Assembly (NCBI GenBank): GCA_029964075.1
Contig: CM057142.1
Location: 37,140,392-37,204,391 of the forward strand
Length of the DNA: 64,000 nucleotides
Reading direction: 5' to 3'
Source: Patiria pectinifera
Taxonomy: Eukaryota; Echinodermata; Asteroidea; Valvatida; Asterinidae
Each line of letters begins with the position of its first letter. Position 1 is the stretch's first letter. A program made the position numbers and the translations under genes. The notes under the pieces are model-generated. The model searched no databases. It saw only the letters and a list, made by a program, of their open reading frames with translations, and was not told the origin of the DNA. Shown in pieces: positions 1 to 12,400 of the stretch.

Positions 1-419
1 CACAACTATGATTGCCGGTGAAGGATATCCACCTTCCCACTCCGACCGTCCGTCACACGAGGTGCATCACCTCATCACCAGATCCAGCAGGCACAGTGGG
101 CAAGCCATGACGGCCCCAGTAGTGACTAGTCTACCCAGATAGTTGTTAGCCCTCCTCTTGACATCAGCTTGCCTTGTTCTCTGGTATTGAGGACTGGAAA
201 GCAGATTGGCTGGATGCACAGTACATGGCTCAGCTACAGCAAACACCTGTGGAATTGGAGGAGGCCCACACGATGGACGCTTCAGCACCAAGCAAGGGAG
301 GGGCCCTGGCTGGCTCGACCCATGCGGCTGGGGGGTCAGTAGCAGCCTCCGAAGAAGCCCCGAGAACGCTGGATACCAACAAGCAAAACGGGCAGAACGG
401 TGTGTCATCAAGATGGATA
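1..419 (+). other. 5' flank / 5' UTR of SLC25A29-like gene with an in-frame open stretch
   Basis: The stretch from about 162 to the ATG at 420 is open in the same frame as the carrier and has no ATG-independent sign of being coding. A TGA at 159-161 closes the frame upstream. The sequence before position 167 (pyrimidine-rich, ending in CAG) could serve as a 3' splice site, so a non-coding or alternatively coding first exon upstream of the window is possible. The carrier family normally starts close to the MxxDFxAGC motif, so I treat this as 5' UTR. Confidence 0.45.
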
Positions 420-453
420 ATGGCTTCGGATTTTATCGCTGGGTGTGTTGGAG
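420..453 (+). CDS. SLC25A29: SLC25A29-like exon 1
   Basis: Starts at the ATG in GGATAATGG and encodes MASDFIAGCVG plus one base. The donor gtgagtt follows at 454. It joins exon 2 in phase 1 to give GGG. Confidence 0.92.
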
Positions 454-3400
454 GTGAGTTACAGGCTAAGCTTGAGTCCCTCGTTGGGGGACGCTGAATC
501 AATTTTGTGGGATGAATCAATGTTAGCCCCGCATCCCCTTTTGTAATACGATACCTGTATGATGTGTTCTAGAGTTGAATAGAGTGACGGTAAGTAGAGC
601 CTCAGACTTCAAATTCTTAAAGGGAATATACATCATTTGCTTTTGCTGTAATTTTCAGAAATGGATGGAATTGGGGGGGGGGTTCGAAATATATAGCAAA
701 TATAGTTACACTGACTTTTTTGAGGTTTTGGGTTCGAAAATGCTATAAAACCAAGAAAAACAATCATTTTCCTGTAGTCTGGTTCCCTGACTCCATATAA
801 GAAGAAACAAAGCAGTTTATATACATTGGGGAATTGTAAGGTCAGGGAACCAGTCTAGCTGGCTCATACCCGTTCATAGGTTTGCAAACAAGTGCGATGG
901 TCAACTGGGGTCAGTATTTGAAAAAAAGCCAGTTTTTTCCAACGCTGATCGGCCGATCAGCGTTGGAAATTGATACAAAAATACCACTTTTCTTTACGTA
1001 CATGATTTTACAGGATGCTTTACACTGTCATTCACTAACACTGAGTAACAGTCCTGCAAGGTATTTCAAAATGATTTGGTAGTTTTATTTTTTGATGTTT
1101 GCAAATGTTGTATTTTCCCTTTAAGCAGTGAAGGGTAATTTCATAAACCCAAACTTTTTCTGTTCTATTTTCAGTGAAATAATGATAAATTGAAGCTTTT
1201 TCTGCGTGCAACTGATGTGTTTCTTTATGTTTTTCACCCCCGTACATGTAGTGTACCGGTATGTGTACATATATGCACATTTAACCCTCCTATGGTAACA
1301 TGCAATGTCAGCCTGCTTATTACTTGGGTCAATATTGGTCAAGACCCCCATTGGTTTGTACACAGTAGGCCAGGAGGTGAGGAAGAAAGTTTTGACCATT
1401 GGTGACCTCTTAAGCAAATGGGAGTCATTTTTGTGTATTGATCACTTTTGTCGGTGTTCCTGTCCTACATTAACCGCCAAGCCTATATAAATAACTTCAC
1501 CACAATAACCAGAATTTGTTGGCAGCGTTCCATGGCAGAAAGCTGTGGGGATTTCCCCTGTTGAAATATCATGTGGTTGGCATGCATGTTATCACGATAC
1601 ATATGGTAACGTTTTGATTGGCCAAGCATAGGAAAGACTTGTATTATATTCAAATTTATCATATCACATGGTTATCATGACTATTTATTAGCCTGTGTAC
1701 TCATTTTTTGGTCAAAATGCCGTTCCATTTTGGGAAGTAAAATCAATTAATTCATCACGCATTCCGAAAGAACATCAAAGTAATGTTCAATTTTGACTCT
1801 GTAATGTGTGTGAAGTCACATAATGGTGACTTTGATTACATGTATTTCAAACAACACACAGAGTACACATTTTGTACATAAGTATGTACAAAAGCACCTG
1901 TTCAAAATGTTGCCTTTTTGGAAATGTTCTTTATAAAATCAGCGATTCACCCTTACACGTAATTCAGTTATTACGAATGTTGTATGGCCAAGTAAATAAA
2001 TAAACTAGTTTCTGATCCACGCCCGCTTCCTTTTTTCCCAGCCGCCTCCTTTTTTCCCAGCCGCCGCCTTTAAAAAAAAATTTTTTAATCAATCATTTAC
2101 AAAATGTTGGCCCAATTTTTTTTTTTATGTTCTTCCAGCAGCAAAATTGTAGCTACATGTACATGTACATGTACGTACACATGTACCATATGCAAGTTTA
2201 CATGTACATGTAGAATCTGTTTGAAGGCGTTACGGCTCATTTGGACACAAAAGTATCAGCAAAAGAGTCATGGAAATGGAAGATGCCATCATTAAAAATC
2301 TGCTATCTTGAAAGAAGGGGGAGGGGAGAAAAGGCCTCCTCCTTTTTTTCAAACAGCCCGGATGAAAAACTTATTTTTGTTTTACTTGGCCTATGATCAG
2401 ATGATGACTGCATCCAAATTCCTTGGCTAAGGTCCATACATGTATGTATGTAAGTGCATGCATGTAAAGTCAAGTACATGTATGTACATACTTATACATG
2501 TACATGTATACATGTATTTGTACGGAAGTCAGAAGCAGGTGTACATTGTACCATGCATTGTGCACCCACCTGTTGATATCTATCATCTTAACAACATTTT
2601 ACCCACTCACATAAGTGTGTATAAATGCCTGCAGTCCGGGACCCCCTATTGTCCCTCTTTTGTTTGTACTCTAACTTTTTAGGAAGACCTCCCATATGTT
2701 TTGTACACGAATCCAAATTGGGGATCTCTCGGGAATTGGGGACCATTGTCCTCTATTGTTCAACGTCCCCTATTGAATGCAGAAACAAACTCACCCACGC
2801 AATGTATTTATGCGCAATTTACATACAATAAGGTTTGGTCAGACATCTATATCCCTTACTACAACAAGCTGGAGTAATACAATGCACTGGTATACATAAT
2901 GTACATTGTACTCTCAAACCCAATATTTAGGCGTTTCAGGCAAATACTTCCCCGGATAAAAATCAGATTAGCTTTCAGGAATTTCTGCTTTCTCAGCCCA
3001 ACATTTGAAGAAAAAAAAGTTCAGTAAAAAATTATTGACAGACATTAAGACAGTGGTCGGGCAGGTCCCCCCCCCCCCCCACAAGCTCCAGTCCCATTGG
3101 GCCGTTTCTCTCAAACCAAATCTTGATGCAGTATCAGGCAATTCAGGGAAAAAAAATGATTAGCTTTCAGGAGTTTCTGCTCCCTCAGTCAAACTTTAGG
3201 GGGGCCTACGTGTAGATTTAAAAAAAAAAAAAAAAGTTTCAAGGGGAAAAAAAATATAGGAAAAAAAAAATGGTAGGCCCACCATTCAAGCAAACTCCTG
3301 TCCCATTCAGCCATTCCTAATCTTCCGACAAGTACAATGGCCTTGTTTTTTTTCTCCTTTCAAACAAGTTGGAGAGTTCTTACCTATTGGCCAAATGGCA

Positions 3401-6400
3401 AAAGTGCAAGTTGTTGACTTAGTATTCCATTACTGTATGGCTGCCAGCGTCAATACTGGCACCTGTTATGTGATGGCAGGTTTAAACTTCACCTTTGCCT
3501 ACTGGTTTTTAAACTTTCTTTTCTTTTTTTTCTCCCAACCATCTTGTGTTAAAATCCAGGGGCTGCAGGCGTACTGGTTGGGCAACCGTTTGACACTGTG
3601 AAGGTATTGTATTTTACATGTACCGTATTTCTTTTTTCTTTGGATTTTTTTTTGGGGGGGGGGAGGGGGGTTTCTGTGCAATATGGTTTTCATTTTGGAC
3701 CACAGCATTTTTTAGCGAGGGTTGCCAGTCATCAAGACATTTGCTTACTGGTCTCGCGATTGATTTTTTTTGCAATTTTTAGGGGACATACATTAAAGGG
3801 AATATACATCATTTGCTTTTGCTGTAATTTTCAGAAATGGATGGAATTGGGGGTTTGGAAATATATAGCAAATATAGTTACACTGCTTTTTTGAGGTTTT
3901 GGGTTCAAAAATGCTATGAAAACCAAGACAAACAATCATTTTCCTGTAGTCTGGTTCCCCGACTCCATATAAGAAGAAACAGAGCAGTTTACATACATTG
4001 GGGAATTGTAAGGTCAGGGAACCAGTCTAGCTGGCTTGTACCCGTTCATAGGTATGTAATCGATTGCAAACAAGTGCGATGGTCAATTGGGGCCAGTATT
4101 TGAAAAAAGGCCTGTTTTTTCCAATCCTGGTTGGCTGACCAGCATTGGAAATTGATACAAAAATGCCACTTTTCTTGAAAATGACAGTATACCAGGTGCC
4201 ATGATTTTACAGGATGCTTTACACTGTCGTTCACTAAGTAACAGTCCAGCAAGGTATTTCAAAATGATTTGGTAGTTTTATTTTTTGATGTTTGCAAATG
4301 TTGTATTTTCCCTTTAACTTCCTTGTATAATATCTTCCTTTTTTGAAATTTTTTAGAAATGTTTGCGTAGTATTTTTCGCATAACAGTAATTGCTTAAAT
4401 TAGGCTCTTGAGCCTTACAAAAAGTTTAAAGACCCCCCAAATAAATTGTCCATGCAACCAAAATATTGATGCCTTTTACTAAGATAAGTAGACATCGCCA
4501 TAAGGACATATTTTGACATTGTGACTTAATGAAATTTTGAGTTTATACCTACAATGTACCTGTAACTTCAAAAGAAATTATTTTGTATTTGAGACAGAAA
4601 AAAAAATCCTGCGTTGTCTTCTGTTGACACAAAGTTTTGTTTTTTAAGTGGTCCAACCATGCCCCTCACACAGAGACACATGGCTAAAAAAAAAATTCCC
4701 CGACGTCGTCTTCTCATATCAAACTTTTGATGTTTCGAATATGATTAAAAAAATGCTATCATTTATCGATATCACATTGATAACGAGTGATCGAGTAGTA
4801 TCGATAATCAGTCCTTCTGATTTGAAAGTCACAGGTGTGTGGGAAACGCACACCTGGATTTTTCTAGGTGTGTGATTTTTCTAGGCGTGTGATTTTTCTA
4901 GGCGTGTGATTTTTCTAGACGTGTGATTTTTCTAGGCATGTGATTCTGTGGTCCAAGCTGGGACTGAACAATCTGGCATTGTTTTTCAAAATATTTATCT
5001 TGGTTTACAATACAGCCATATTCTCTTCACCGACGTACTTTATTTTTCACAAATTATGAAGTATAATTATGCCGTAAATGTATGCCGAGGTGTGCGGTAC
5101 TGAGGGATTCAGGCGTGCGATTATTCGCACTTCTCAGGAAGCATTTAGGCGTGTGATGGCGTGGGGGTGTGATCGCACGCCTCAAAACAGAAGGACTGAT
5201 AAACAAACAGTACTGCTCTGTCTTGGAGATTCCAGCGTTGGATCTCACTTGTTATCACCCAATCCAAGGGTGATCTTGCTGTCCACCCCCACATAGCTGT
5301 TATAATAGGCATTTACAAATGTATGCATTTATGTGCCTATAGGATCTTTTGCTTTCCATGAATTTTGTTCGTTTCCAATAATAAGATCACTCCTTATCCA
5401 AAGAAACATTTCAATTTCTTTGTTGTTGATATTTCAATTATTGGGAAAACCGTGAAAAACCTTGCACAACAATTGTTCATCAAAAGCACTCTTTTTGCCA
5501 AAAATCCGTCCATTGGCCGATAGTTGGAAATCACCTACATTCCTTGATTTTGTCTATTAATGACAGCAAGCCAGACGGAATAAATGTGCTTCACGGGGGT
5601 TGTAGTACCAGTACAATCTTTTATTTCCAAGTCACAGCTGTTTGATAATAATTCAGTAGGATTTATGCAAATGTTCCTACATGTGTATTTTTAAGGATGC
5701 TTGTCCTTGAAGTTAAAATGTCCTGTGTATAGTGCATGCAGTGATACAGCGGGGTGTGGTACAGCATTCTCCAACTTATGATTGTATCATGACACTATTG
5801 CAACATTAAATTCCCTAGATGCATTTGAGACATGCATGTATGCCTTCACATCAATGTACACTGCAAGTCTTCCGTTCCGGTTTCCGGAGTCATGTGCAAA
5901 TGTGATTTGTTGCAAGAGTTGTTTTGGAACGTTTCCAACACCAAGTCAAACTTCTTCATATAGGCTACATGTACCGCGCCACGCAGGCACCGACGGTAGC
6001 ATGTATATATGTGCACGAACTACTTGGTTTTTATTTTCACTTTAGAACATACAGATTAACATACAAAGCCGACTTGTCTGGATTTTGCCTCCAAATCCAG
6101 ATGGGCAAAAGAAGTACGTGATATGCAGTACCCATTTGCGACTTTTTGTGATAAACCCTAAGTTCTCCCAACATACCCAAGGCACAGAATGTTTATTCTC
6201 ATGAACCTTCCTACCGGTAGATCCTCCAAAATCATTCTGTGTAGTCAAACTTTCATGATGGATTTTTGTAAGAGCCTAAGAAGGTTAGGGTCAACGGGCA
6301 CATGCAATGTAATTTTTTTAATGCAGTCCCCGAAAATACACATTGTGTCCCATTTAAATTTCATTTTTTCGTTTTGCCATTTTCAAGGGTATTTTGGTGC

Positions 6401-9400
6401 TTTTTGGATTTTTATGCTGATGCAAATGTCCATATTTATGAGCAAAAGTGTGATGTCATTTCAGGCGGACACCTCAATATTACGTATTTCGGCACCAAAA
6501 GTTGTCAAAATTTCGGATATTTCACTGTTGTAAATTTTCTTTTCTTTGGTGATTCATTGTGTCAGTTCATGTACCAATGAGCAAACTTTTCTCACAAACG
6601 TTTTCAATGAGCAAATTTTGGATTCACAATTCGAACAGAAAAAGCTGAACAGTGTCTTCCTGAAATGACATTACAAGAACAGCCCCCTCAGTTGTCCGGA
6701 AAAAGCAAGGAAAATTTTAAATGTTTAAAATAAAGTGCACTTTTTAATAAAATTAACCAAAAAGGGATGTCAAACAGTTTTCATACATTTAAGAGGAGTA
6801 GAAAGTTGCACACAAAATGTTTCTAAGAAAGATTTAATGTACGATCATGGACCCTTTAAAGGAATCAAACTAATTAGATACACACATCCATTGAACCATG
6901 CCAGAAGATCAGGCTTGTGATCAAGTGGGTACGTGTATTTCATCATTTGAAATGCTTTTTGGTTTAGAATTAAGTCACTTACTGTACCGCATACATCTTT
7001 TCTGTTGAATTATTTATTTTTTGTTGAAAATTTGGCGGAGTTTGAGTATGCGAATATTTATGTGGCTCCTCATCTCAGTCATCTGGCAGTTAAGACAATT
7101 TTGTTGAGAAAGGAAATGTTGAGGAAGGTCCAACTTAACCTCTTGGAGTTACCTGTTTATCAGAAGTATCAAGACTGTGCCATGCCAAGTGGGTTTCTGC
7201 AGATTGTAGGATTTTGCAGAATTTGGGCAGATCTCTATAAAACCGGCCTCTGATGGAACCGTTGGCATCATCACAAAAGTCATGCTTGGGTCACAAAACT
7301 GAGAAATGGTGTGATTATCATGGAACAAGTGGAACCTCAAGACAGAATAATTGCAGCCATGCTGATGTCTCCTACGATGCGACAACAATACACAGCAAAA
7401 TTACAGTGATCCAGACACGACATCGTAATTTCACATGGGTCCACTGCGATTCATTCCCGCCTTTCGGGCACGAAATTTTTCTACTTGTTTGGAGTTTCGA
7501 CTGATGCTGATCGTCTTATCTTTGTCGCAGTTGCACTCAGGTCGCAAAAGAAGCCGGCAACTGATATGTTCCCGATGGTCGTACACGTACATGTACATGT
7601 AGCTAAAGCGCAGCTTCATCCTGAAAAGTCAGTCCGAGTCGCCGACTGTTCTGTTTCATGGCAAAGTCCACCTGAGGGCGGTTTAATAAAAAAAAATTGG
7701 AGGAAGCGGTCTTAAATATTGAAATGAGTATTGAGTACCGTACATGTACGTACGTGTATGTAATTTTTTGGTCATTTTTTTCACAAATGATCTCTCCTTA
7801 AAAGTACTACACTTAAATTGATATGAACAAAAATACAAATGTACAATGTATCTTACAATTTGATAGAAAGGACATGTTTAATCGACTTGCTGTTGAGAAA
7901 ATGCCATCACAACTCTGCATACACGTACCCTACCATGTACAGTGTATACTGTACATTATCTGAACAAATTTGTGCAGTGATTGTCACTAACATGACTAAG
8001 CTGTTGTGTTCACTTTACACAGTTTGGGATATTTGGTTAAGCAGGGACTCAGCTACATACATGTACATACCGGTCCATGTACATGTGCGTATTTGCTTGA
8101 CTTGCATTTTTCTAAAGAAGCGTATTGAATATTTTTGCAGACTCTGTTATTCATCAAATATAGCCACACAAACACACAAATCCCACGTATAGAGTACACT
8201 CAACAAATGCACATCTTTATCAGTTTACTTTTGTACTCCTGTGCCGTCATCGATGCCTAGAGTTACGTCATTTATAGTACATGTGTAAGTTCAACATTCG
8301 ATTGGCAACAGCTGATGAATAGACGTCAGCGAATGTTGCAGAAGATTTCCAGCAGGTTGCATGTTTTGATGAAATACAATTTAACAATTTGGAATATATT
8401 AATAAGGGAATAAATGTGTGTTTGGGAGGTACATGTATTATAACACTATGTTTAAGACCGGTTTGAGTCTGGATGGGCGACGTAATTACCCGAGGCGAAG
8501 CCGAGGGTAATTATCGCCCATCCAGACTCAAACTGGTCTTAAACAGAGTGTTTAATACCGACCGAACACACATTTATTCCCATTCATAAATACCTTTTTG
8601 GTCCAAAAATAAAAAAATGTCAAAAACTGGACGTTGCCAACCATTTTTTCAACAATTTTACATCATGTTTTACGAAACACCCCTCTGATGTCGCGCAAAA
8701 CGTAGCTGGGCTGGTGAAGTGTGAATTTCGGACCATGAAATACTGATTCACTGGTAGTACATTACGCATGCATACGGGAGGAATTTGAACATTCAACCAA
8801 TGAAACGTTAAAAGGCACCGGATTTCATAGGAGTCCAAATTTCATGTGACACTGGAAAATTGTTTAAGACCAGCTAGCCATGTCTTTATCATCCGTTTAA
8901 GACCGGCCACGCGACGGGCTCTCGACCAATAGGAATGCGTATACGGTCTTAGGTATTTATGAATATAAATTTACATTGCACTTTCAAATTCTGGAATTCT
9001 GTATTGTGGATGCAAATTTTCATCTTGCCAGTGCATATGTGGCGTGATTTTGTTTTTGATTGGGAAGCTAAATATGGAATTAATAAGGGAATAAATACAA
9101 TGGGTCGTATGAATAAAAACTAGCATTTGCTCTTACTACCAATTTTTAAGCATTTACTCGCATCTGTATGAATAAAATGCAGCAAACACTATTACTAAAA
9201 AGCATATTTGCTAAAATCTGAAAGTATACTTTTTACTTTTTAGCTTTTGCTAGACTGAAAGCGTTTACTTCGTTTCATATGAATAAAATGGAGTAAATGC
9301 TTCAGATTTCAAGTATTTACTGGTCATTGTTCGAGGCTGCTTTGAAAATCAAATTGGGACCCTCAATCAATTTATTTTGCCAAAAATAAGATTTTTGCAA

Positions 9401-12400
9401 AAAAAAGTGATTTAAATTAGTGATTTAAAAAAAAAAATCATTTGATTTAAATCGTGATTTAAATCAGTGAAATCGGCCCACCCTGCAAAAATGTATACAC
9501 GTCACTGAAAAAGAAAGTTTCTGAATCTGAATCTTTAGCCCTAACAGTTGTCAATCCTCCAAATTTTAATATAATTTCAATTATTTTTCATACACCCTAG
9601 GGGGTTAGGGTTAATAAAGACCTGTGTTATTTGAGTGAAATAAATAAAAAAACTTGACATTGAAATTGAGTGTAAATTGTGAGCTCAGATGAAATATCAG
9701 AAGTTATGAAAAAGGAAAATGCCAAGACACGCAATTCGTGACAAGACATGTTTTGCTGACATTAAAGATCCCATCCAAGCCAGAAAGTTCCTTACAGTGT
9801 GTGCATGCATGGTAAGGCTTAGCTGTTGTCAATTCTTCTGCTGTAGATGTACATGTATAGTTGAATACAATTAGTTTCAGGGTCGTCTGTAGAATTTCCC
9901 AGGAGTTATGAACACGGTGATGAATTATACAGTCCCCATTTATGCCACTTGATACCCTGACAGGATTCTGTGATGAGGCTTATCGGGAAGCAGTTTCTAT
10001 ACCTCAATTTCACGTGTTAATAACCGCAAGGTCGCACAAATTGGTTTGCTTGATAATTCATAGGAACTCGTGGTCAGGAAATATGCACATTTTTTTTTCT
10101 TTTTCGTGCCTTCACTGTAACACCTTGTTTGTTGTATAAAAAAAAATGCAGCAACTCTTGATATGCTTAAGATTACTACCAAAGTTGTAATTTTATTTTG
10201 TATGGACTGGAATCTATGTAGTGCATGGGTTTTAATTTTGAGTTCCTCACAAAATTGATATTTGGTTGAATATCATAAACGTGATAAATTCATTGAATTA
10301 CTAATTTTGGGATATATATCTTCTGTAGTCAGGGTTCCCGGCTAACAAATATATTTGTTTGCATCTCGGTAAAGTCATTGACCGTAGTCACATGCATCAA
10401 ACATATCACGTGAGGGAATAAATATGTCACCTGATTTGGGAAAAGTTTTTATACTGTAGCTTATATTCCACAGCGGTCAGTGGGTTTTCGCTATAGCGTG
10501 CTGCGATAAATCTGTGGTCTGAATGCTGCAGGTTCCAGGTTTGAATCCTGGAAGGAATTTTACATTTTCATTTTTTGTTCGCCCCAAAATTGGATTGTTT
10601 CCTCCCTAAATTATGTTAAATCAATTCCTGATGATCGATCAAATAAAATGCACCCTTTTCTTCTCGTTCATGTCTCTGGAGGATTATTTTCAAAAGGGAA
10701 GTTAAAAAATCAGAGAACCATTCCGTTACCAACTGACACATATGCGGATTATGGTCATTGACTATACTTGGTTGCAGGAAAAAATAATTGCTTCCAGCCA
10801 CACTGGAAATTAGGGAGAAACTTGCAAAAGAGTTTCCAGTTTTTCCAGTCAGGAAGAACTCTGGGAATGTAGGGAAAAACACCCAAAATCAGGGAAAGAC
10901 ACGGGGAAAGCTGGATCTGCAATTGGCAATCTGCGAAGTTTCATGCCGTATCCAAAAAAAAGTGAACATTTACGGTAGTTTGCATACAAATTTAAACAAA
11001 AAACACTGTAAAGAAGACTACCGGTGGGCCTGCCTAGTCAAGCTGGACTGAAGGCCCCAGTTTTAGGACATTATTTATAGACCTTAGTTATATGCGTTAA
11101 AGGGAATGTACATCATTGGCTTTCGCTGTAATTCTCAGAAATGAACTAGTTGAGGGGTTAGTGTAATTGAACAAAATATTGTTACACTGACATGTTTGAA
11201 GTTTTGTGTCCATAAATGCTGGAAAAACCAAGAAAACAAAAAATGTTCAAGTAGTCTGGTTCCCTGACTCCATTAAAGATAAAATGGATCAATTTATAGA
11301 TGTCGGAAAATTGTAAGGTAAGGGAATCAGTCTAGCTTTTTTTTTTTACCCGTTCATGAACATGTAACCAATAGCAAACAAAATTTGGACTGAAAAAAAT
11401 TGTAAATTTGGAGCAGTAGTTCAAAAATAGTTAGGTTTTTCCAACGGTGGTCGGCCGACCACCGTTGGAAATGTATACAAAAATATACCATTTTCTTGAA
11501 AATGACTTGACACCAGGTGCCGTAATTTTACAGGATGCTTTAGACTGTCATTTACCAGCATCCTAGTAAGGTATTTTGTAAAGACTTAGTAGTTTTATTT
11601 TTCGATGTTTGCAAATGTTGTATCTTCCCTTTAAGGCAGAGTCAGAGGGCAGTGGTTTTGTATTGCCTGGATATAAGCATGAGTAAACCGTTTGTGCTTT
11701 CATTGTTACTGGTTATGTACTACCGGGTAGATAAATAAATAATTAAAGACCAGCCTCTGAGGCACCCACAATACATAAGGTCTATTCTCTGTCATGTCAG
11801 TGACAGTCGGGGAGTCAGTCAGTCAGTCAGTCTGTGGCTCAGTCATCAGTCAGTGGCTCCATAATGGTGCAGTCTAAACCCCAGACTCAAGCTTTCGGAA
11901 AGTTGTACTTGTACTTCAAATCAAACAGTGTTCTTTATTTCTATTTCATTTCTAAAAGTGGTCTTCATTGTATCCTGAAAATCAATTCTTGATGTGCTCA
12001 TTATAATGGAAAACCATTAAGTTAACTGGCTTAATTTAATGGGCACAGCAAACAGCTGTGTTAGTGTACCATGTGTTTCCCCCTCATAAACTGTCTGAAA
12101 TGCAAATTGATTTCAAGAGGAAAGATGTACATGTATGTAGTTCATATACATGTACTGTGATAATGTAGATCCACTTGCAAAATAATAAAATTGTCGTGGG
12201 TTCATTGCTTCAGTTTCCTGGCTTCAAATTTACCAACTTTTTTGTACAGCTTTGACAGGTTAACCTCTTTTAACCCTAAAAGGGGGAGGGAGGGGGCGCC
12301 CCCTCAACTTTTTCCGCGATTGCCTTGAATTTTTTTTTTTCGCGACCCGCGCCGTTATGACTTTTTAGCCTGGAGCCTTGCGCATCTTTTGATACCAAAA

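Noticed and set aside
3598-3894. Coding continuation after SLC25A29 exon 2
   Set aside because: The frame runs through the splice donor into a G-rich homopolymer and a MITE.
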